The notes under the pieces: model-generated
Told to the model about the DNA's origin: nothing
Databases searched by the model: none
Seen by the model: the letters and a program-made list of their open reading frames with translations, nothing else
Translations under genes and position numbers: made by a program
Shown here: one piece after another, positions 23,100 through 34,866 of the stretch
Layout: each line of letters opens with the position of its first letter
Numbering within the stretch: position 1 is the first letter of the stretch
Assembly: GCA_964036045.1 (NCBI GenBank)
Contig: OZ038379.1
Coordinates: 18,757,017 to 18,821,016, forward strand
DNA length: 64,000 nt
Direction of reading: 5' to 3'
Source: Eutreptiella sp. 'Long Island Sound 2002'
Taxonomy: Eukaryota; Euglenozoa; Euglenophyceae; Eutreptiales; Eutreptiaceae

Positions 23100-24690
23100 C
23101 ATTGCCTATACTCACTGCCTGCCTGCAAACACGGGGGGGGGGGGGGGGGGCTGAACTTAAGGGATTCACGGCACTCATTCGGCCATACTGGACCGACCTT
23201 GTCAGGGTCGTGGTGGGGGGGGAAGAAAGGTCAAAGACTTCAAGCATCAAAAGTTACTCAACATGTAAAATCATAAAATTATATCCAATACAGGGTTCAG
23301 CCTTGGGCCGCATAAGCTGCACTCGGTGGAGCAATAAGGAGAGAAGCATGGTTGTGGGGAATGCTCCAATGAAATTTCCTGATTGGTGTCAAATGGAGAA
23401 AAGCGGCTTCTAGTGATGCGCTTGGAGTTCTACAGCAAAGAAACTGGGAATTGTAGGTGCAACATTTGGTCGAACGCAAGAACTCTACACACTATGGGCG
23501 CCAGCATCACTATTTGGGATGTGCACAGCCTTTTGATCTTGAGTGGTGGACTGCCGATGGTGTGGTTGTGGGCTAGTGTTGGGAGTGGATAGAGTTAGCT
23601 TGACAACGTACCTTCATCCGCCACTTTATCCGCCTCTTCGGTCCCCCTCACTGATGTTGGCACCCTGATGAGCCTTCCAGCCGCGGACACGCCAACGTTG
23701 AGCCGCTCAGGTGGCTCCTGTATAAACATGACTAGAGTTGGTGCAAAATGAAATTTTGCAAACCTTTAAGATCTTCAGAGCCGGGACGGCAGAGAGGGTT
23801 GTTGTCCCACTGATGTAGACACTGCACCTTGCCACCGGTCCGATACCATCCACGTGTTTAGGTGCGCCATTTGTGAAGACAAGCGCATGGCTGAATCACG
23901 AGGTTTTCTCCAGCTACTTCAGCCCCTCAAGCTGACATCGATGCCACTCACGGTTCTCAGGTGCATTCACTGCACATGTTGCCCCCTATACTAAAGAGGG
24001 GTTTGGCTTGCTATGTTGGCACTCTCTGGGCCAACCGGGGCCCTTGGTGCGTTCCGCACGTACAACCTCTGTGAATGTTGCCACTGTGACCCCTTGTCCT
24101 GCATTCTTGTCGGTAATGCTTACTCTTCCTCCTCCTGTGTTCTCACCTCCCCTGCGTATCATGAACATCGGTGTTGTAATCGCACTCGTCATTGAAAAGG
24201 ACCCGTTCCACCGGGGGCTCGCCCCAGTTGGATCAGGCAATTCACAGGTTGTAAATAAAGAGGTGAAGGATAGTAGATATCAGTCATGGGTTCGAGACCG
24301 AGTATTTTCCAAATAGAGACACGTGATGGCGTGAGAATATGACCATGAGTTGCAACTGCCAACATTGGTTCTGGTTCCGATAAGATAGTCGTCAGACTGC
24401 GCACTAGGGGAGAACGTGACAGTTGACGGTGTTGTGAATAGCGGTGCGTGCAGTACAGCAACATCCTCCCCGTCCATGAGGAGGACACGTGACGCTACTA
24501 GCTTGAGTGCAACATCACGGCTAAGTTGCAAGCGAAGGGCCCAATACCCAACTCCATGCTGTGCGAAGGATTGCTGTAGATAGCCGATTCGACCCCCCAC
24601 CTCATCTGGTGGCTGTGGTCCGTCCCCATGGCAATAGCACACCCTCGGTAATGAGTGGGCACATAGATTAGCTAAGCGGGGTCACCGCAT
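23100..24690. other. Interval without a supportable gene
   Basis: It begins with an 18-bp G tract at about 23135. A minus-strand frame at 24642-24280 (120 codons, RLQLSRDVALKLVASRVLLM) is the most protein-like, but no family is recognised. A TTCGAGACC B-box-like word at about 24291 has no matching A box. Confidence 0.3.
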
Positions 24691-25015
24691 GCACCCCTAG
24701 ATGAATGCAAAGACGAGAATGCGAATTCCCGCTTGATTCTTCTTCTGCACCTGATATTCACAATCACAATCTGATATGTTTGCAACAATTGCAACGGTGC
24801 ATATCCAATGTATCATACATCCGACACAGACGGGCAGGTGGACGTGAATGAAAGACTCACAATCAAAAACAGCTATACACGGAGGAATAAATTAATCACA
24901 TTTTCTTCAGTTTTTTCCCGCTCCCTCGCACGCCCTCTGAGCAGAACTTTCGTTCCTTGTGGAAGTTCAGTTGTGTCGGTCGTGCGAGTGAGCGCAATGC
25001 ATCAAGACCAATAGA

Positions 25016-26468
25016 TCAATGCAAAGACAGGAATGCAGGTTCCGGCGTGATTCTTCTTCTGCACCTAATATTCACAGTTTTCATGCGAGCGTATGCAAGC
25101 CCAACCACCCGATGCAGATGACCAAAGTCATCCGCGCGCTGTTGCTCCAAATATTGATGGGCTGTCATTGACTGGTATAATGTAGCTGGATGGAAAGCTT
25201 GCCACCACTCTCGACATGGTGACTCAGCATCAAAGATGGCCCCGTCACGCGTTGGGAATTCATGTACCGTGCTCAAGCTGTCCGCTAGATTTTTAGCGGC
25301 CGTCACTTGAAAGCAAGCCATATCTACATTGGCCTAGGCCCTGAGCCAAAACAGTTTACGGAGAATGCGCTGCTGAATATGGTAGCGCGTGGTTGAACAC
25401 ATGTAGGTGACCTTTGCACGTGGAGCGTCATTACCTCAACGTAAACAAATGGCGTGCTCCTTCCTATATGCTGCTAATTTTACTGCACCAAAGGCAGCAT
25501 ACAACTCTGCTTGCTGCAGCACACAACCCAAGATGGGCATAGTTCATAGCGGTACGCATCGGGGCGGACAACCACCCCCACACGAAAGCGCGCACCGCAT
25601 GGTGCAGCATCCGCGAAGATGACTACAAACCGTGATGGAGAGGTAGAGAGTGCATGGGAGGGAAAAGCAAACAAAGGCAACCTAGCCGTGGCCCTCGCCA
25701 AAGCCCGTGAAAATACGTTGCTGTGCGCATGCATGGTTGCGTATGCGGCAGCCAGAAATGGCTAGGAAGCGCCACCAGGACGTGAGACCCATTGTAACCG
25801 ACCCAAAACCCGGGCCATGTCACGTTGATGAATTCGCCCTTGGCCCGCCGCTAACAGCCACATACGCATAGTGGATGCCGGCATGGCAGCTTCATTGCTG
25901 ATTGAGCGTGTGTGTGAGACCAAAACTTTACCCATCAATCCCATTTCCGTTTGTGGCTGTAAAATTGATTTTTCGTTGATAACGAACCCCGCGGCTTGCA
26001 AAGCATGAATGACACTTTGAGTGGCAGCTTGGGTTTTAGCCCGGTTGGTGGAGGATCTTAAGATATCATCAAGGTAGACATCCCAATCTACTGATCAGTC
26101 TTTTAGAGCAGACTTTATAATAGAGGACACTAGTCTTTGACAAATAGATGGAGAGTATTTCCAACCAAACGGCAACTGGGAAAACCTCCATTTTGATAGT
26201 CCCGTCTTCACATAAAAAACCCGACGCCAAACCTGCAGAATTCTGATGCCAATATGCAATTTTACATCAAGTTTGCACAAGTAAATGGGTCCCGAAGGAG
26301 ACCTTGGAAGCGTTGATATATAGAAGACAAAGCCGGAAGGCCAATACGCGGCAGTTGACGATGGTCACACGCATTCAGCTTTGTTTTACGAACAAAGCAA
26401 AACGCAAATCGGGCATATTGTGGCTCCTCGCTGCTGCACCATAATCCACAAAGGCGTACAGACGCCAT
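25016..26468 (-). pseudogene. Degenerate YLDD reverse transcriptase/RNase H (DIRS-like or LTR-type)
   Basis: Broken minus-strand frames carry RT and RNase H motifs in order: KTKLNACDHRQLPRIGL (fingers, about 26400), CKLDV (first Asp region, about 26275), FSQLPFGWKYSPSICQRLV (about 26160), WDVYLDDILRSS (catalytic YLDD, about 26085-26050), AGFVINEKSILQP (about 25990), FADAAPCGARFRVGVVV (RNase H first Asp, about 25600), LQQAELYAAFGAVKLAAY (RNase H Glu, about 25500) and VTAAKNLADSLS (final RNase H motif, about 25290). At least three frameshifts or stops separate them. Unlike the 18-kb element, its YLDD is intact. A duplicated segment (gcaaaacgcaaatcgggcat-like) at about 26390-26440 and 26610-26660 lies at its 5' side. 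Confidence 0.6.
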
Positions 26469-26723
26469 AGAAACATATGCTGTTAGTTGGGTGGGCGGGT
26501 GGGCGCCCTGCCATTCCGGGTGGGCGGGCGGGCTTCAAAATTTGAAAAACAATCTGGAACAAATAAAGCAGGCAAATAGAACCCCAGTTAGCAAAGCTAA
26601 AAGTCGTTTTCGGAAACAAAGCAAAACACAAATTAGGGATATTGTGGCTCCTCGCTGCTTATTTTGTTGATTCATCTCGGGGGCAAATTCCTCCATGAAT
26701 AAACGAGTTAGGGCTTCAGTCAC

Positions 26724-26876
26724 TCAGCCAGCACCACTCTCCATTTCTGTCACACGTTTCCACATGGTGTCGGCTGCCCTCTCCGGTATATTGGACCCCA
26801 AGTACTCTGACCACAATTCAAACCCCTGCTTTGCAAACTCAAGCAAGATTGTAAACTCAAGAGTACCATCTCCCAT
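26724..26876 (-). CDS. Short hypothetical ORF, 50 codons, possibly 5' part of a retroelement gene
   Basis: ATG at 26876 begins MGDGTLEFTILLEFAKQGF; the frame continues through SEYLGSNIPERAADTMWKRV and stops at TGA 26724-26726, after which the same frame stays open (ALTRLFMEEFAPEMNQQ) to about 26652. The composition (amphipathic, E/K/R rich) looks coded. It precedes the decayed RT/RNase H on the same strand. No family is recognised. Confidence 0.3.
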   Translation of the reverse strand: MGDGTLEFTILLEFAKQGFELWSEYLGSNIPERAADTMWKRVTEMESGAG

Positions 26877-27160
26877 GGTAGCAAATCAAAAATGCACTGC
26901 AACAAATACAGCAGCAATGCATATCGTCACCTCTACAGTTCTGACTGGCACTGTACACATGCATACACATTCCGTTAGTCGCTCAAAACCTCTTTTTTTA
27001 TAATAAAAACATCACGACCAGAATCCGCTGCACATTGACTCTTGGTAGCTGGATCGCACACTATCCTAAGCCCTTCCTTGGTCCAAACGCATTTCCTCAA
27101 GTCCCAAGACCTCCCAGTGCGGCTCTGTCCGCAGCCTCTCTGGCAGCAGCGGAAAATTAT

Positions 27161-27610
27161 TCAGGCTGGGTGGGACGGCCTTCCGTGCTCAGCCAGCCTG
27201 TCGGTGCCCACATTGCCCTCCACTCCCAAGTGCGACGGTACCCAGTGAATTTGCAGTGTCATCCCCACCCTCTCCTGCTCCCACAGTATCTGCTCCCACA
27301 GGTCCTTATGCCCCACCTCCCCACTCAATGTGTGCCACCCATGTTGGCTCGACTTCGGGGACCAGTCCATATTTCACTTGTACCCATACAAAGAATCCAC
27401 CACTACCACCAACCGTTTCCCTTACTTGCACTGTAGCAGGGCATGCAGCACTCCCCGAAGTTCTCCTCGACGCACACTCCGACACTTCTCCACTGGAATG
27501 TCCGCGAGGAAGTTACATTCTAACCCATCCTCATAGAAAACCCAGTATCGTTCTTGCATCCACCAATGTACCTGGTTTGCGAAACCGTCCGTGTATGCCC
27601 CCAGCCACCC
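27161..27610 (-). pseudogene. LINE RNase H fragment, same family as 62831-64000
   Basis: The minus-strand frame contains AYTDGFANQVHWWMQ, then RRGELRGVLHALLQCK (a TAA follows), VVVVDSLYGYK, and HTLSGEVGHKDLWEQ to IHWVPSHLGVEGN. These align motif by motif with the intact LINE at the right end of the window (YTDGSAKR, SRGELRGVLHAM, VVVDSEYIFKA, SSGEVGHRDLWEH, VRWVPSHLGVAGN). The last catalytic Asp region reads VGTDRLAEHG. At least two stops make it a pseudogene. Confidence 0.7.
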
Positions 27611-27959
27611 CTACGTAGCTCAACTTGGGACCGCTTGGTTTGAACAATTGGCATCTCACGATGTCCATCCTAGAGCCGCCCTTACAAGAGGGAGGCCTGG
27701 GGCAGGTGGGGTTGTCGACTTATGCTCCGTGGGCGCATAGCCGGACTTTTGTGACGGAGGTGCTGACTCTGGGGAGATTATCCCCCCCACATCTCCTCCC
27801 CTTCCACAAATGGCCGTCCAAAAAATGAGTTTTGGTCGAAGAGGAATTTTTGCCTATTTCTAGCTGGGGCCACTACCGTGCCCAGCCCAACATTTTTACC
27901 GAGCACGTGTAAGAGCTACTCCGTGGTACAACGGGAGGGGGGAGGGGTGCCGCCGCCAC

Positions 27960-28190
27960 CGCGTCACCGGTGGGCATGGTGGGGGTGTGGCATTCGGTGC
28001 TTTTTCGCAATAAATTGATGCTGACCTATCACTGCCCGGCCTTACTAAAAAGAGGGGTATATCGATGGTGTGACCTCGTGGATGGAGGTCGTAAATGGCG
28101 AGGGAGCCGGCGCCCACATGGTGGCCCGTCTATGAAGCGCGGGTGGGGAAGTGGGGTCATTGTGCGGCCCCCCATTGCCATTGCCCAATG
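27960..28190 (+). pseudogene. LINE RT C-terminal fragment, opposite orientation
   Basis: The plus-strand translation VWHSVLFRNKLML, then LLKRGVYRWCDLVDGG, matches the LINE A segment LWHSVYFRNEFNC to IRQGVLTWGQFRSLED (about 32650). It is in plus orientation, opposite to the LINE debris on either side. Confidence 0.5.
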
Positions 28191-28573
28191 TTCATGGTCT
28201 GGACCGGGTCGGCGGGGGTATCAATAGGGCAACAAAAAATCGTGCTTTGCATGCAGCACCGGAGCCGACACCCGGCACGGCACCCAGTAGAAGTGTGGCA
28301 GGCATTTGAACGCTTTTCTTTTAGACTGACTCAAGAAGTTCAAAGAGTACTCAAGACTGTGCTTGGAAAAGTGGGCGACTCCAGCATATGATACAGTGGA
28401 TCCCCGCAACACGGGGCACATGGCAAAGAACCACAGATTACATGTGTGTGGCAGGCATTTGAACTTTTGTTTCTGCCGGTGTGAGATAAGGATACCATAG
28501 AACGATGCTTGTGGAAGAAGTTGCCGTTGGAGACGAGGATGGAAAGAATTGGGGAGAAGGTCTACCCTTTGGA

Positions 28574-28927
28574 CTACAAGGTGGAGGACCACGTGTAGGT
28601 TTTCCGACACTCTTTTTTCAACGCGTTCATGTTTGATACTATGCGTCGGGCCTTCAGCCTGGTTGTCAGCGACAGTACAACAATGGAACCCAGCCGTCTG
28701 CTGCATGAGCATCCCTTGGTTTCCTTGACTACAACCCAAGGATTGGTCCCATCGCGGTGTGCGCCCCATTTTGCTTCTTTCTCCGCCAACTTGTGCACCT
28801 GCCTAACGGGCTGTGCCGTGGTTGGTTTGAAAGGGGCGGCCTGAAATATTCTCGGTATGTCCCAATTCTCAAACCAACCATGTATCTGATGAATTAGATG
28901 CTGCAGGTCGTGGCGGGGGCAGGACAT
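28574..28927 (-). pseudogene. LINE fragment preceding RNase H
   Basis: MSCPRHDLQHLIHQIHGWF and the later KLAEKEAKWGAHRDG match the LINE at 62831-64000 (MSCSRVDLRHLIAQLHSWA, then LKLKEEKWGSHKRS). This is the stretch just upstream of RNase H in that family, so 27161-27610 and this piece may derive from one copy separated by about 1 kb of inserted or diverged sequence. A duplicated word (gtggcaggcatttgaac) at about 28299 and 28449 lies in the gap. Confidence 0.6.
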
Positions 28928-29100
28928 GTCCCTCTCTGATCAATAAACTCATGTAATACTCACGGTGCTCCATGATACTTTGCCGTACCCCAAAAGCCCC
29001 ACTGGCACTGAACCCGACCCAAAGTACGGTGTGCTGTCACGTGGTTGACCGGCGGGTATGCCACCGGCGTCACCCATGAGGCAAATAAGGAAGGGGGGCC

Positions 29101-29542
29101 ATGAGGCAACGGATACTGGGGTCACATACGCCCCCGTGTCGCAGGCGCATGGTCATCACCACTCAGTTCAAAATTTTGCCTTGCTGCACTGCAGCATAGA
29201 CCAGTTCAGTACCACTCCAGGTGGTTTGTGATTGTGCATTGGCTGCCTGTACATGTGGGTCAGCTCGCACCCACCACCCTCCCACAGTGCCGGTTAGTCT
29301 CTAACGCTCGCTCTACAAGGGTCATGAGGCAACGGATACTGGGCTCGCATACGCCCCCGTGTCACAGGCGCATGGTCATCACCACTCAGTTCAATGTTTC
29401 GTCTTGCTGTACTGCAGCACTGACCAGTTCTGTACCACTCCAGGTGGTTTGTGATTGTGCGTTGGCTGCCTGTACATCTGGGTCAGCTCGCACCCACCAC
29501 CCTCCCACAGTGCCGGTTAGTCCCTAACACTCGCTCTGCGGG

Positions 29543-29546
<4 letters not shown>
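29101..29546. repeat. Tandem duplication, two 223-bp units
   Basis: Unit 1 (29101-29323) and unit 2 (29324-29546) are over 90% identical from atgaggcaacggatactggg to ctaac(g/a)ctcgctct. No coding function is visible. Confidence 0.85.
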
Positions 29547-29607
<61 letters not shown>

Positions 29608-29735
29608 ATCTCTCTCTCGCTCTCTCTCTCTCTGGTTCTCTCTCTTTCTCTCGCTCTGGCCCTGCTCCCACTCTCTCCCTCTCTGTGACCCTCTCTGTGA
29701 CCCTCTCTGTGACCCGCTCTCCCTCTCTCGCATAA
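29543..29735. repeat. (CT)n microsatellite with (ctctctgtgac)3
   Basis: Imperfect CT repeat over about 190 bp, ending with three copies of ctctctgtgacc. A second CT-rich tract lies at about 29885-29945 beyond the tRNA-derived sequence. Confidence 0.9.
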
Positions 29736-29770
29736 AGGGGGTTTCGGGATGTTCGGTGTGCCTCTATTTC

Positions 29771-29840
29771 CCCCGGGGTTCGAACCCTCCTCTACAAGAC
29801 ATAAGTGGTGTGCTATACCCACTGTGCTACGAAGAGATGC
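29771..29840 (-). repeat. tRNA-derived SINE-like promoter region between two CT tracts
   Basis: On the minus strand: TAGCACAGTGGG (A box consensus TRGCNNAGYGG) and GGGTTCGAACCCC (B box) at tRNA-like spacing. The T-stem and acceptor pairings are imperfect, so this is a tRNA-derived sequence rather than a working tRNA. Confidence 0.55.
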
Positions 29841-30124
29841 TTTCTGCACTATAGCTCTGACCTATTCTGATTTCTATCGGTGTCTCCCCCTCTCTCTCTG
29901 TGTCTCGCGCTCTCTCTCTCCCTGCTCCTCTTGTTCTCCCTCTCCTCACCCTCCCCAGGGGTTGTTCTTGTGCTTCTGCTGATTCTTACGCCCCCCTGCT
30001 TGTTGTCCCCTGCCAGGCATATCGCCGTTCTCACGGCGGTGTGCCCAGTAGCGTGTAGAGGAACCGTACGACGTCTCCGGATACCGGGTCTGCTTGCCAG
30101 AAGAGAGTTCTTTGGAACAGCCTT

Positions 30125-30650
30125 TCAGAGATCAGCTCGGCCCGTCAGCCACACATGCAGGCAGTCTCCATTTCTGCTCACAGAGGAGGGCACCGCTCTA
30201 TGTCCCTCTGCTGTCGGACAGTGGAGGATCGCCTCGCATTGGAACGGGTGCCACTTGCCTACACTCTTGGGTCGCCACTGGACCTGCATGTTCGTCAGTG
30301 CCTGGGTCTTCAGGGTCCAGTGGATTTGGACCATCACTGAGTAGTGTTCTTGGTTGCTCATAAGCAATGGCTCTCCATGATTGTCCACAATTTCACAGTG
30401 CATCCTGGTGCTGTGCGGTTGGTCCAATCGAAGCCACATCTGCTACCCAGGCCATAGTGGTCAGCTCGGCATTGACTGCCTTCAACCCTTCGTTCGCTAT
30501 GGCGTCTAGGTGGCTCAGTGCTTGCACCTTGAAACGCTGACGTTCTTGCTGAGGCTTGACCTTCTTTGGGTCTGGTGGAATTTGTGTGTAGGGGCCATGT
30601 CGATGTTGATGTGGTCCCTGCTTCTTCCACGGCCTTGCCGGCGGCATCAC
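30125..30650 (-). CDS. Hypothetical protein in two overlapping frames
   Basis: A minus-strand frame from 30650 (MMPPARPWKKQG, then SHLDAIANEGLKAVNAELTT) runs to 30393. A second, offset by one base, runs from about 30439 to 30125 (MHCEIVDNHGEPLLMSNQEH, QIHWTLKTQALTNMQVQW). The two overlap around GGCTTCGATTGG and probably form one protein with a frameshift. No domain is recognised; composition suggests coding. It ends about 200 bp from the 3' end of LINE A and could be a host exon pair or retroelement debris. Confidence 0.3.
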
Positions 30651-30865
30651 GCCAGGGAGCTCTTCCGCGACAGGACGCGTGGTTTGTGTTTATGTTCAGC
30701 CGCTGCCGGTGCCAAGCCTTTGTGCTGCTGTACTTCGCGACAGAACGCGGGACTCGTGTCTAAATTCCCTTGCGTCAGAACGCAGATTTCGGGCATTCAG
30801 GCATTTGCGGGTTTGAAACCTGTGGAAATTCCGCTGTCAGAATGCGGGGTTCACGGGCTCAGGCG

Positions 30866-32872
30866 CTAACGACCTTGTCCAGCGTTTCTACTTTTGCTTA
30901 ACTTTCGCCTCTTACGCTGTCGCCTGGTGTCACTCACATCCGTGCTGAAGGACAGTGTTTCAGCCGCAGACATTTCCTCCACCAATCCTCCCATGTGCAT
31001 GTACCCTGCCCCTATGCTTCCACCGCCCGAACTGCACGAGTTGCATGATTCCGTTCCGCGTGATGCTGGTTTCCCGGAGGCTTCCCCAGTGAATTCATCA
31101 CTATCCATGGGTACCATGCCCAGGGATGACCACAGTGCTTTGGTGTCCTCTGACTCGGACCCAGACCCTCCTCTCAACCCTACCGTGGATTTTGACCCGG
31201 ATGATGATTGTTGTGTGACTTGTTGGGACCACAGCGGGCTCGAGCACATGCCTTCCATCGCCAATCCATTCGCCACCTCATTCTCGTGCACGTTGACATG
31301 TGCTGGGACGTGCTCCCACCTGACTTCTCTTCCTAGCTTTGCCATTTCCCGGAGCAGCATTTACCATACGGGCATGAGGACTTGCAGTTTGCCGGATGTT
31401 GTCGTCCTCCCTTTTGACTTCCAGTGTTGTGCCCTACCGGTCGCTCTTAGTTGCAGATACCGTGAGTCAGTGAGGATTGCCAATTTTGGCACCCGGAACC
31501 CCTGTAGGGCTTCCAGTGCTGCCCAGAGCTCCGCACCATTGTTTGTTTGCCCGTGGCGCGTCGATACATAGCCGCAGAAACGCACTTCAGGCCCCTGCTC
31601 ATCTTCTGTTGCGAATACGCCAAAGCCACCCGCCCTCCGCATGTCTTTGTGGCTCAATCTTTTTGATGACCCGTCTGTGTATACAATCCTGTACCCTTTC
31701 GCTACCAGCTCTGCAATCACGTCTTGTACAACTTGAAGCACTCCCGGGCCTGCTTGCCTCGGGCGCTTAAGGCGTGATTCAGTTTCCCTGTGCCAGTTGC
31801 GTGTGCCGGCGCTTCGTTCTTGCGTGAAACATTCTATGTGTGTTTGCCACCACGCACTTAATCCCCCGTTTACACGTACTTCCCCTTGTCGCGGCTGCAC
31901 TCCCGTATCCCGAAGTTGCTCCAGCGACTGCTTGAAACCTCTCCATTGCTCCCTGTGTTCTCCTGAGTAAAACCCAATCCATTCACACAGCTCCCGGAGC
32001 CAGGTTGTCAGATATGATGTGACCACTGGTGACGCTCCTGCCTTGACTTCACATCGATATCGCCAGTGGGCACTTCTTGCCGACCACATCGCCCAGCCTT
32101 GGTCCGTGCTCAGCAACCACTCCTGTTGGTTGGATTCCATCATATGTCGGACTGGAGATTTCCCGTCCCCGGTGTCCACCGGGCCATAATACTGCTGTAT
32201 CACCGCCGCCGCCGCCTTGAACGTGGAGCACTCGACCATAGCGTGCTTGACCAACTCCTTCTGCGAGCATATCGGGCACTTGTCCGTGCCCGACTTCTTG
32301 TAGACTCTTTCATGCACCGTTAGTTTGTGCCACATCACTCTTTGTGCAAAGTCCTTCACCCTCGGCGGTAGCTGCGCAGTTGCCCACTGCTCCCAGACCT
32401 CAGGTGTTTGTGGGTCGCGCACCACCGGTTGTGAGGCGTAGCACTGAAGCAGCCATGCCATGGTCCAGTTTTGGACATGGACTGTGGGGGTATCAAACCC
32501 CCCTTGCGATGGGATTTTGTTTAGGAGCCGTCCGCGGTGATTGTATATCCCCTTCCATGTTGGAGGCAGTGCATTCAATAGCCTCACATCTTCCAAAGAC
32601 CGAAATTGACCCCACGTCAGTACTCCCTGCCGGATCATTTTCATGTTGTCGTAGGAGCAGTTGAACTCATTCCGGAAGTAGACAGAGTGCCACAGTGGCA
32701 ACTGGTCCCGGTTTTTCGGGGGGGGCACCTGCTGGATATATGAGTGTGCCTTTGCCGACCATCCCGGGACCGTTAGTGCTGCTGTTCGAACCATGCCCAG
32801 TTGGATGTATGGGAGGTTGTCTTTAGATGGTGTAAACCCAATTTTTGCCGCCCATGCATAGAAGGTCTCCAT
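30866..32872 (-). pseudogene. LINE A C-terminal region: zinc knuckle and RNase H, one internal stop
   Basis: A single frame from 32872 to 30866 is broken only by a TAA at 31361-31363. It contains WHSVYFRNEFNC, HERVYKKSGTDKCPICSQKE...HAMVEC (CCHC-type motif of LINE RT C-termini), then RNase H: IVYTDGSSKR (Asp), NNGAELWAALEAL (Glu), AILTDSRYLQL (Asp), and after the stop VRWEHVPAHVNVHENEVANG, where the last catalytic Asp is replaced by Asn. The C-terminal tail is S/G-rich and ends SFSTDVSDTRRQRKRRK, a motif shared with the LINE at 62831. Confidence 0.75.
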
Positions 32873-32929
32873 TCCCTTCTTGGGATATTTGTGTGGCTCT
32901 CCCCAGAGGCTGACGAACGGAGCCGTTGC

Positions 32930-34323
32930 CTAGTGCATGAGAAACAGCTTGGGCTCTAGCAGTGCCAGCCCCCCGTGCAAACGTGGTCGCGAGAAGATTG
33001 GCAGTGTGATTCCCCAATTGTTGGTGCCCATGGTCACGTGGTAGACTAGCTTCAGCTGTCTAATCGCTGGGGTCGGGGCATAGTATGCCTTGGATACCCA
33101 GGCCACCACTGGCAGAATCCATGATGTCAGCATGAAGGCGCGCTCGTCCATCGACAATTGCAGCGTGGACACCACCCTTGCGCGCCGAAAGGCTTCTTGT
33201 AATGCCGGTGCAAAGGCCTGTTCTATTGTCAGCCCCCATCCCTAGTCATCTTGATGGTGTCGTATATTCCGAAAGCGTACCCCAAGATACTTGACGAAGT
33301 TTTTGACGTCCACCCCAATCTCTCCAAAGCACTTTGCCCACGCCAGTCCCCCACAATTTTGAACTATCGCTGCCGTTTTGTTCTGGTTGTCCTTCGGTCC
33401 AGAAAAACTGTACAAAGAAGGACACCACTGTCCATATTCTCCCCAACAACTGTGGGTTGGCCTGTCCCCTAGAAAGATGATGAGGTCATCCGCATACATC
33501 ATGACAGTAAGTCCTCGGTCTTGGTCTTGTAGTGGAAAGATTACAAAGGACGCCACCAGGGAGAACAGCGCCGGGGAGAGTTGGTCCCTCTAGCGCGTAC
33601 CCGCGCGCGGGTGGTGGTAGAACGTACTGGGACGTATCCTTTGCCCACGGAGCACAGATATGGTGCACGCAGAAGATGCAATGTCAGTCGGATGTACAGG
33701 AACGGTATGCACATTAGACCCAGTGCCGCCGCCACCATCTGGTGTGATATCGTGGGGAATGCATTTTTGAAGTCCACCGACAACGCCGCTCCTTCCTGCA
33801 AGCCATCCCAAAGAGCCCGAGAACCATAGACATGTTGGAGGATACTTCTGTGACGAAGGAAGCCCGTTTGCTGTACCGGGATGCAGTAGAGAAGCACATC
33901 CTCCAGCTGAATCAGGAGAATATTGGTGAGCCACTTCTGTCATGTTGTTTGCAATGCGATTGGTCGGAGAGAGTCTGGAGTTTGCATTGCCTTCGTCTTG
34001 GGGATCATTGTCACCACTCCCGACATCCATGTCACCGGCATTGTACCCGCGTTGAGAAATGGTTTCAGTGACTCATGCATGTGCGGTTCGAAATTTCCTA
34101 AGAACCTCTTGAAGAACTTCGCCGAGAAGCCGTCCAGTCCCGGGGCACTGTTGCTGTTGAACCTCTTGAGATCCTCATGTACCATGTCAGGGGAAAGTTG
34201 CTTGAACAGAAGTCGACCCGCTCTACACAGCCGCTGTTCCACTCCTAATGCCTTAAGGTAAGCCACGCCCCCCTCCTTCGAAACAGAGGGCACAACCCCC
34301 CAGATTCTACTTTCCAGAGGCAA
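32930..34323 (-). pseudogene. LINE A reverse transcriptase
   Basis: RT motifs in order on the minus strand: FNSNSAPGLDGFSAKFFKRF (fingers), MIPKTKAMQTPDSLRPIAL (about 33965), QQTGFLRHRSILQHV (about 33865), LSVDFKNAFPTISHQMV (motif A, Asp; about 33780), LTVMMYADDLIIFLGD (motif C, YADD; about 33500), FVKYLGVRFRN (about 33275) and WILPVVAWVSKAYYAPTPAI (thumb, about 33110). Three or more frame changes separate them. The catalytic aspartates are present, so loss of function comes from the frame breaks. Confidence 0.75.
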
Positions 34324-34343
34324 TCCTCCAAGACCCCGAGGCG

Positions 34344-34866
34344 ATGGAAAATCTGGAAACCACTCTCAAATTTATTACCTCGACTGGAGACCAATGGTGG
34401 GAAGATGCACTGGGCTGCATCCAAAAGAAGGCGGTCAATTATCAAAGAGAACACAAAAACAAGAAACAATCTGTTGAACTACAGGCGCTGCGGCTCTTAC
34501 GTGTTTCTACGAGGGACTTAGTCACACCGGCAGTGTACCAGTTCCTCTCATCATTGGGAATAGCGGCCACAGAGGCAGCAACAGCCTACAACCTCTTGGT
34601 TGGGGTGTATTAAAAGGCACAGCGAGACAGAACGGGCATGGAAACGCTCTCCAAGCTCAAGGGGGTGATCGCGTCGGGGGAACCATCCGGGTATTTGAGA
34701 ATGCGAACAAATGACTTGTACCGGCGGATGGGAGAGCTGCTGGAAAGAAAGAAACTCCAGCAGCTAGTGTCTCGGGCAGGCACTCCAGTACGCGGGGCAA
34801 AGACAGTGGCCCAAGAGCTCGTTGAACACTGGGACCGAGTGTCCACCCCAACGGGAGCCACGGAGG
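34344..34866 (+). pseudogene. LINE A EN-RT linker, in inverted orientation
   Basis: The plus strand reads KKAVNYQREHKNKKQSVELQ, then GYLRMRTNDLYRRMGELLER, KLQQLVSRAGTPVRGAKTVA and ELVEHWDRVS. This charged helical sequence followed by a '(d/k)…e.l..hw..(v/l)s' block is what normally lies between endonuclease and RT in a LINE. Here it is on the plus strand while EN and RT are on the minus strand; its 5' part abuts RT and its 3' part abuts EN, consistent with an in-place inversion of about 0.5 kb. Confidence 0.5.

Noticed and set aside
22570-23250. 226-codon minus-strand gene
   Set aside because: Its C-terminal half is the translated minisatellite and its N-terminal half crosses repeat C and a G tract.
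24280-24642. 120-codon minus-strand gene
   Set aside because: Protein-like in places, but no family, no neighbours and no clear start.
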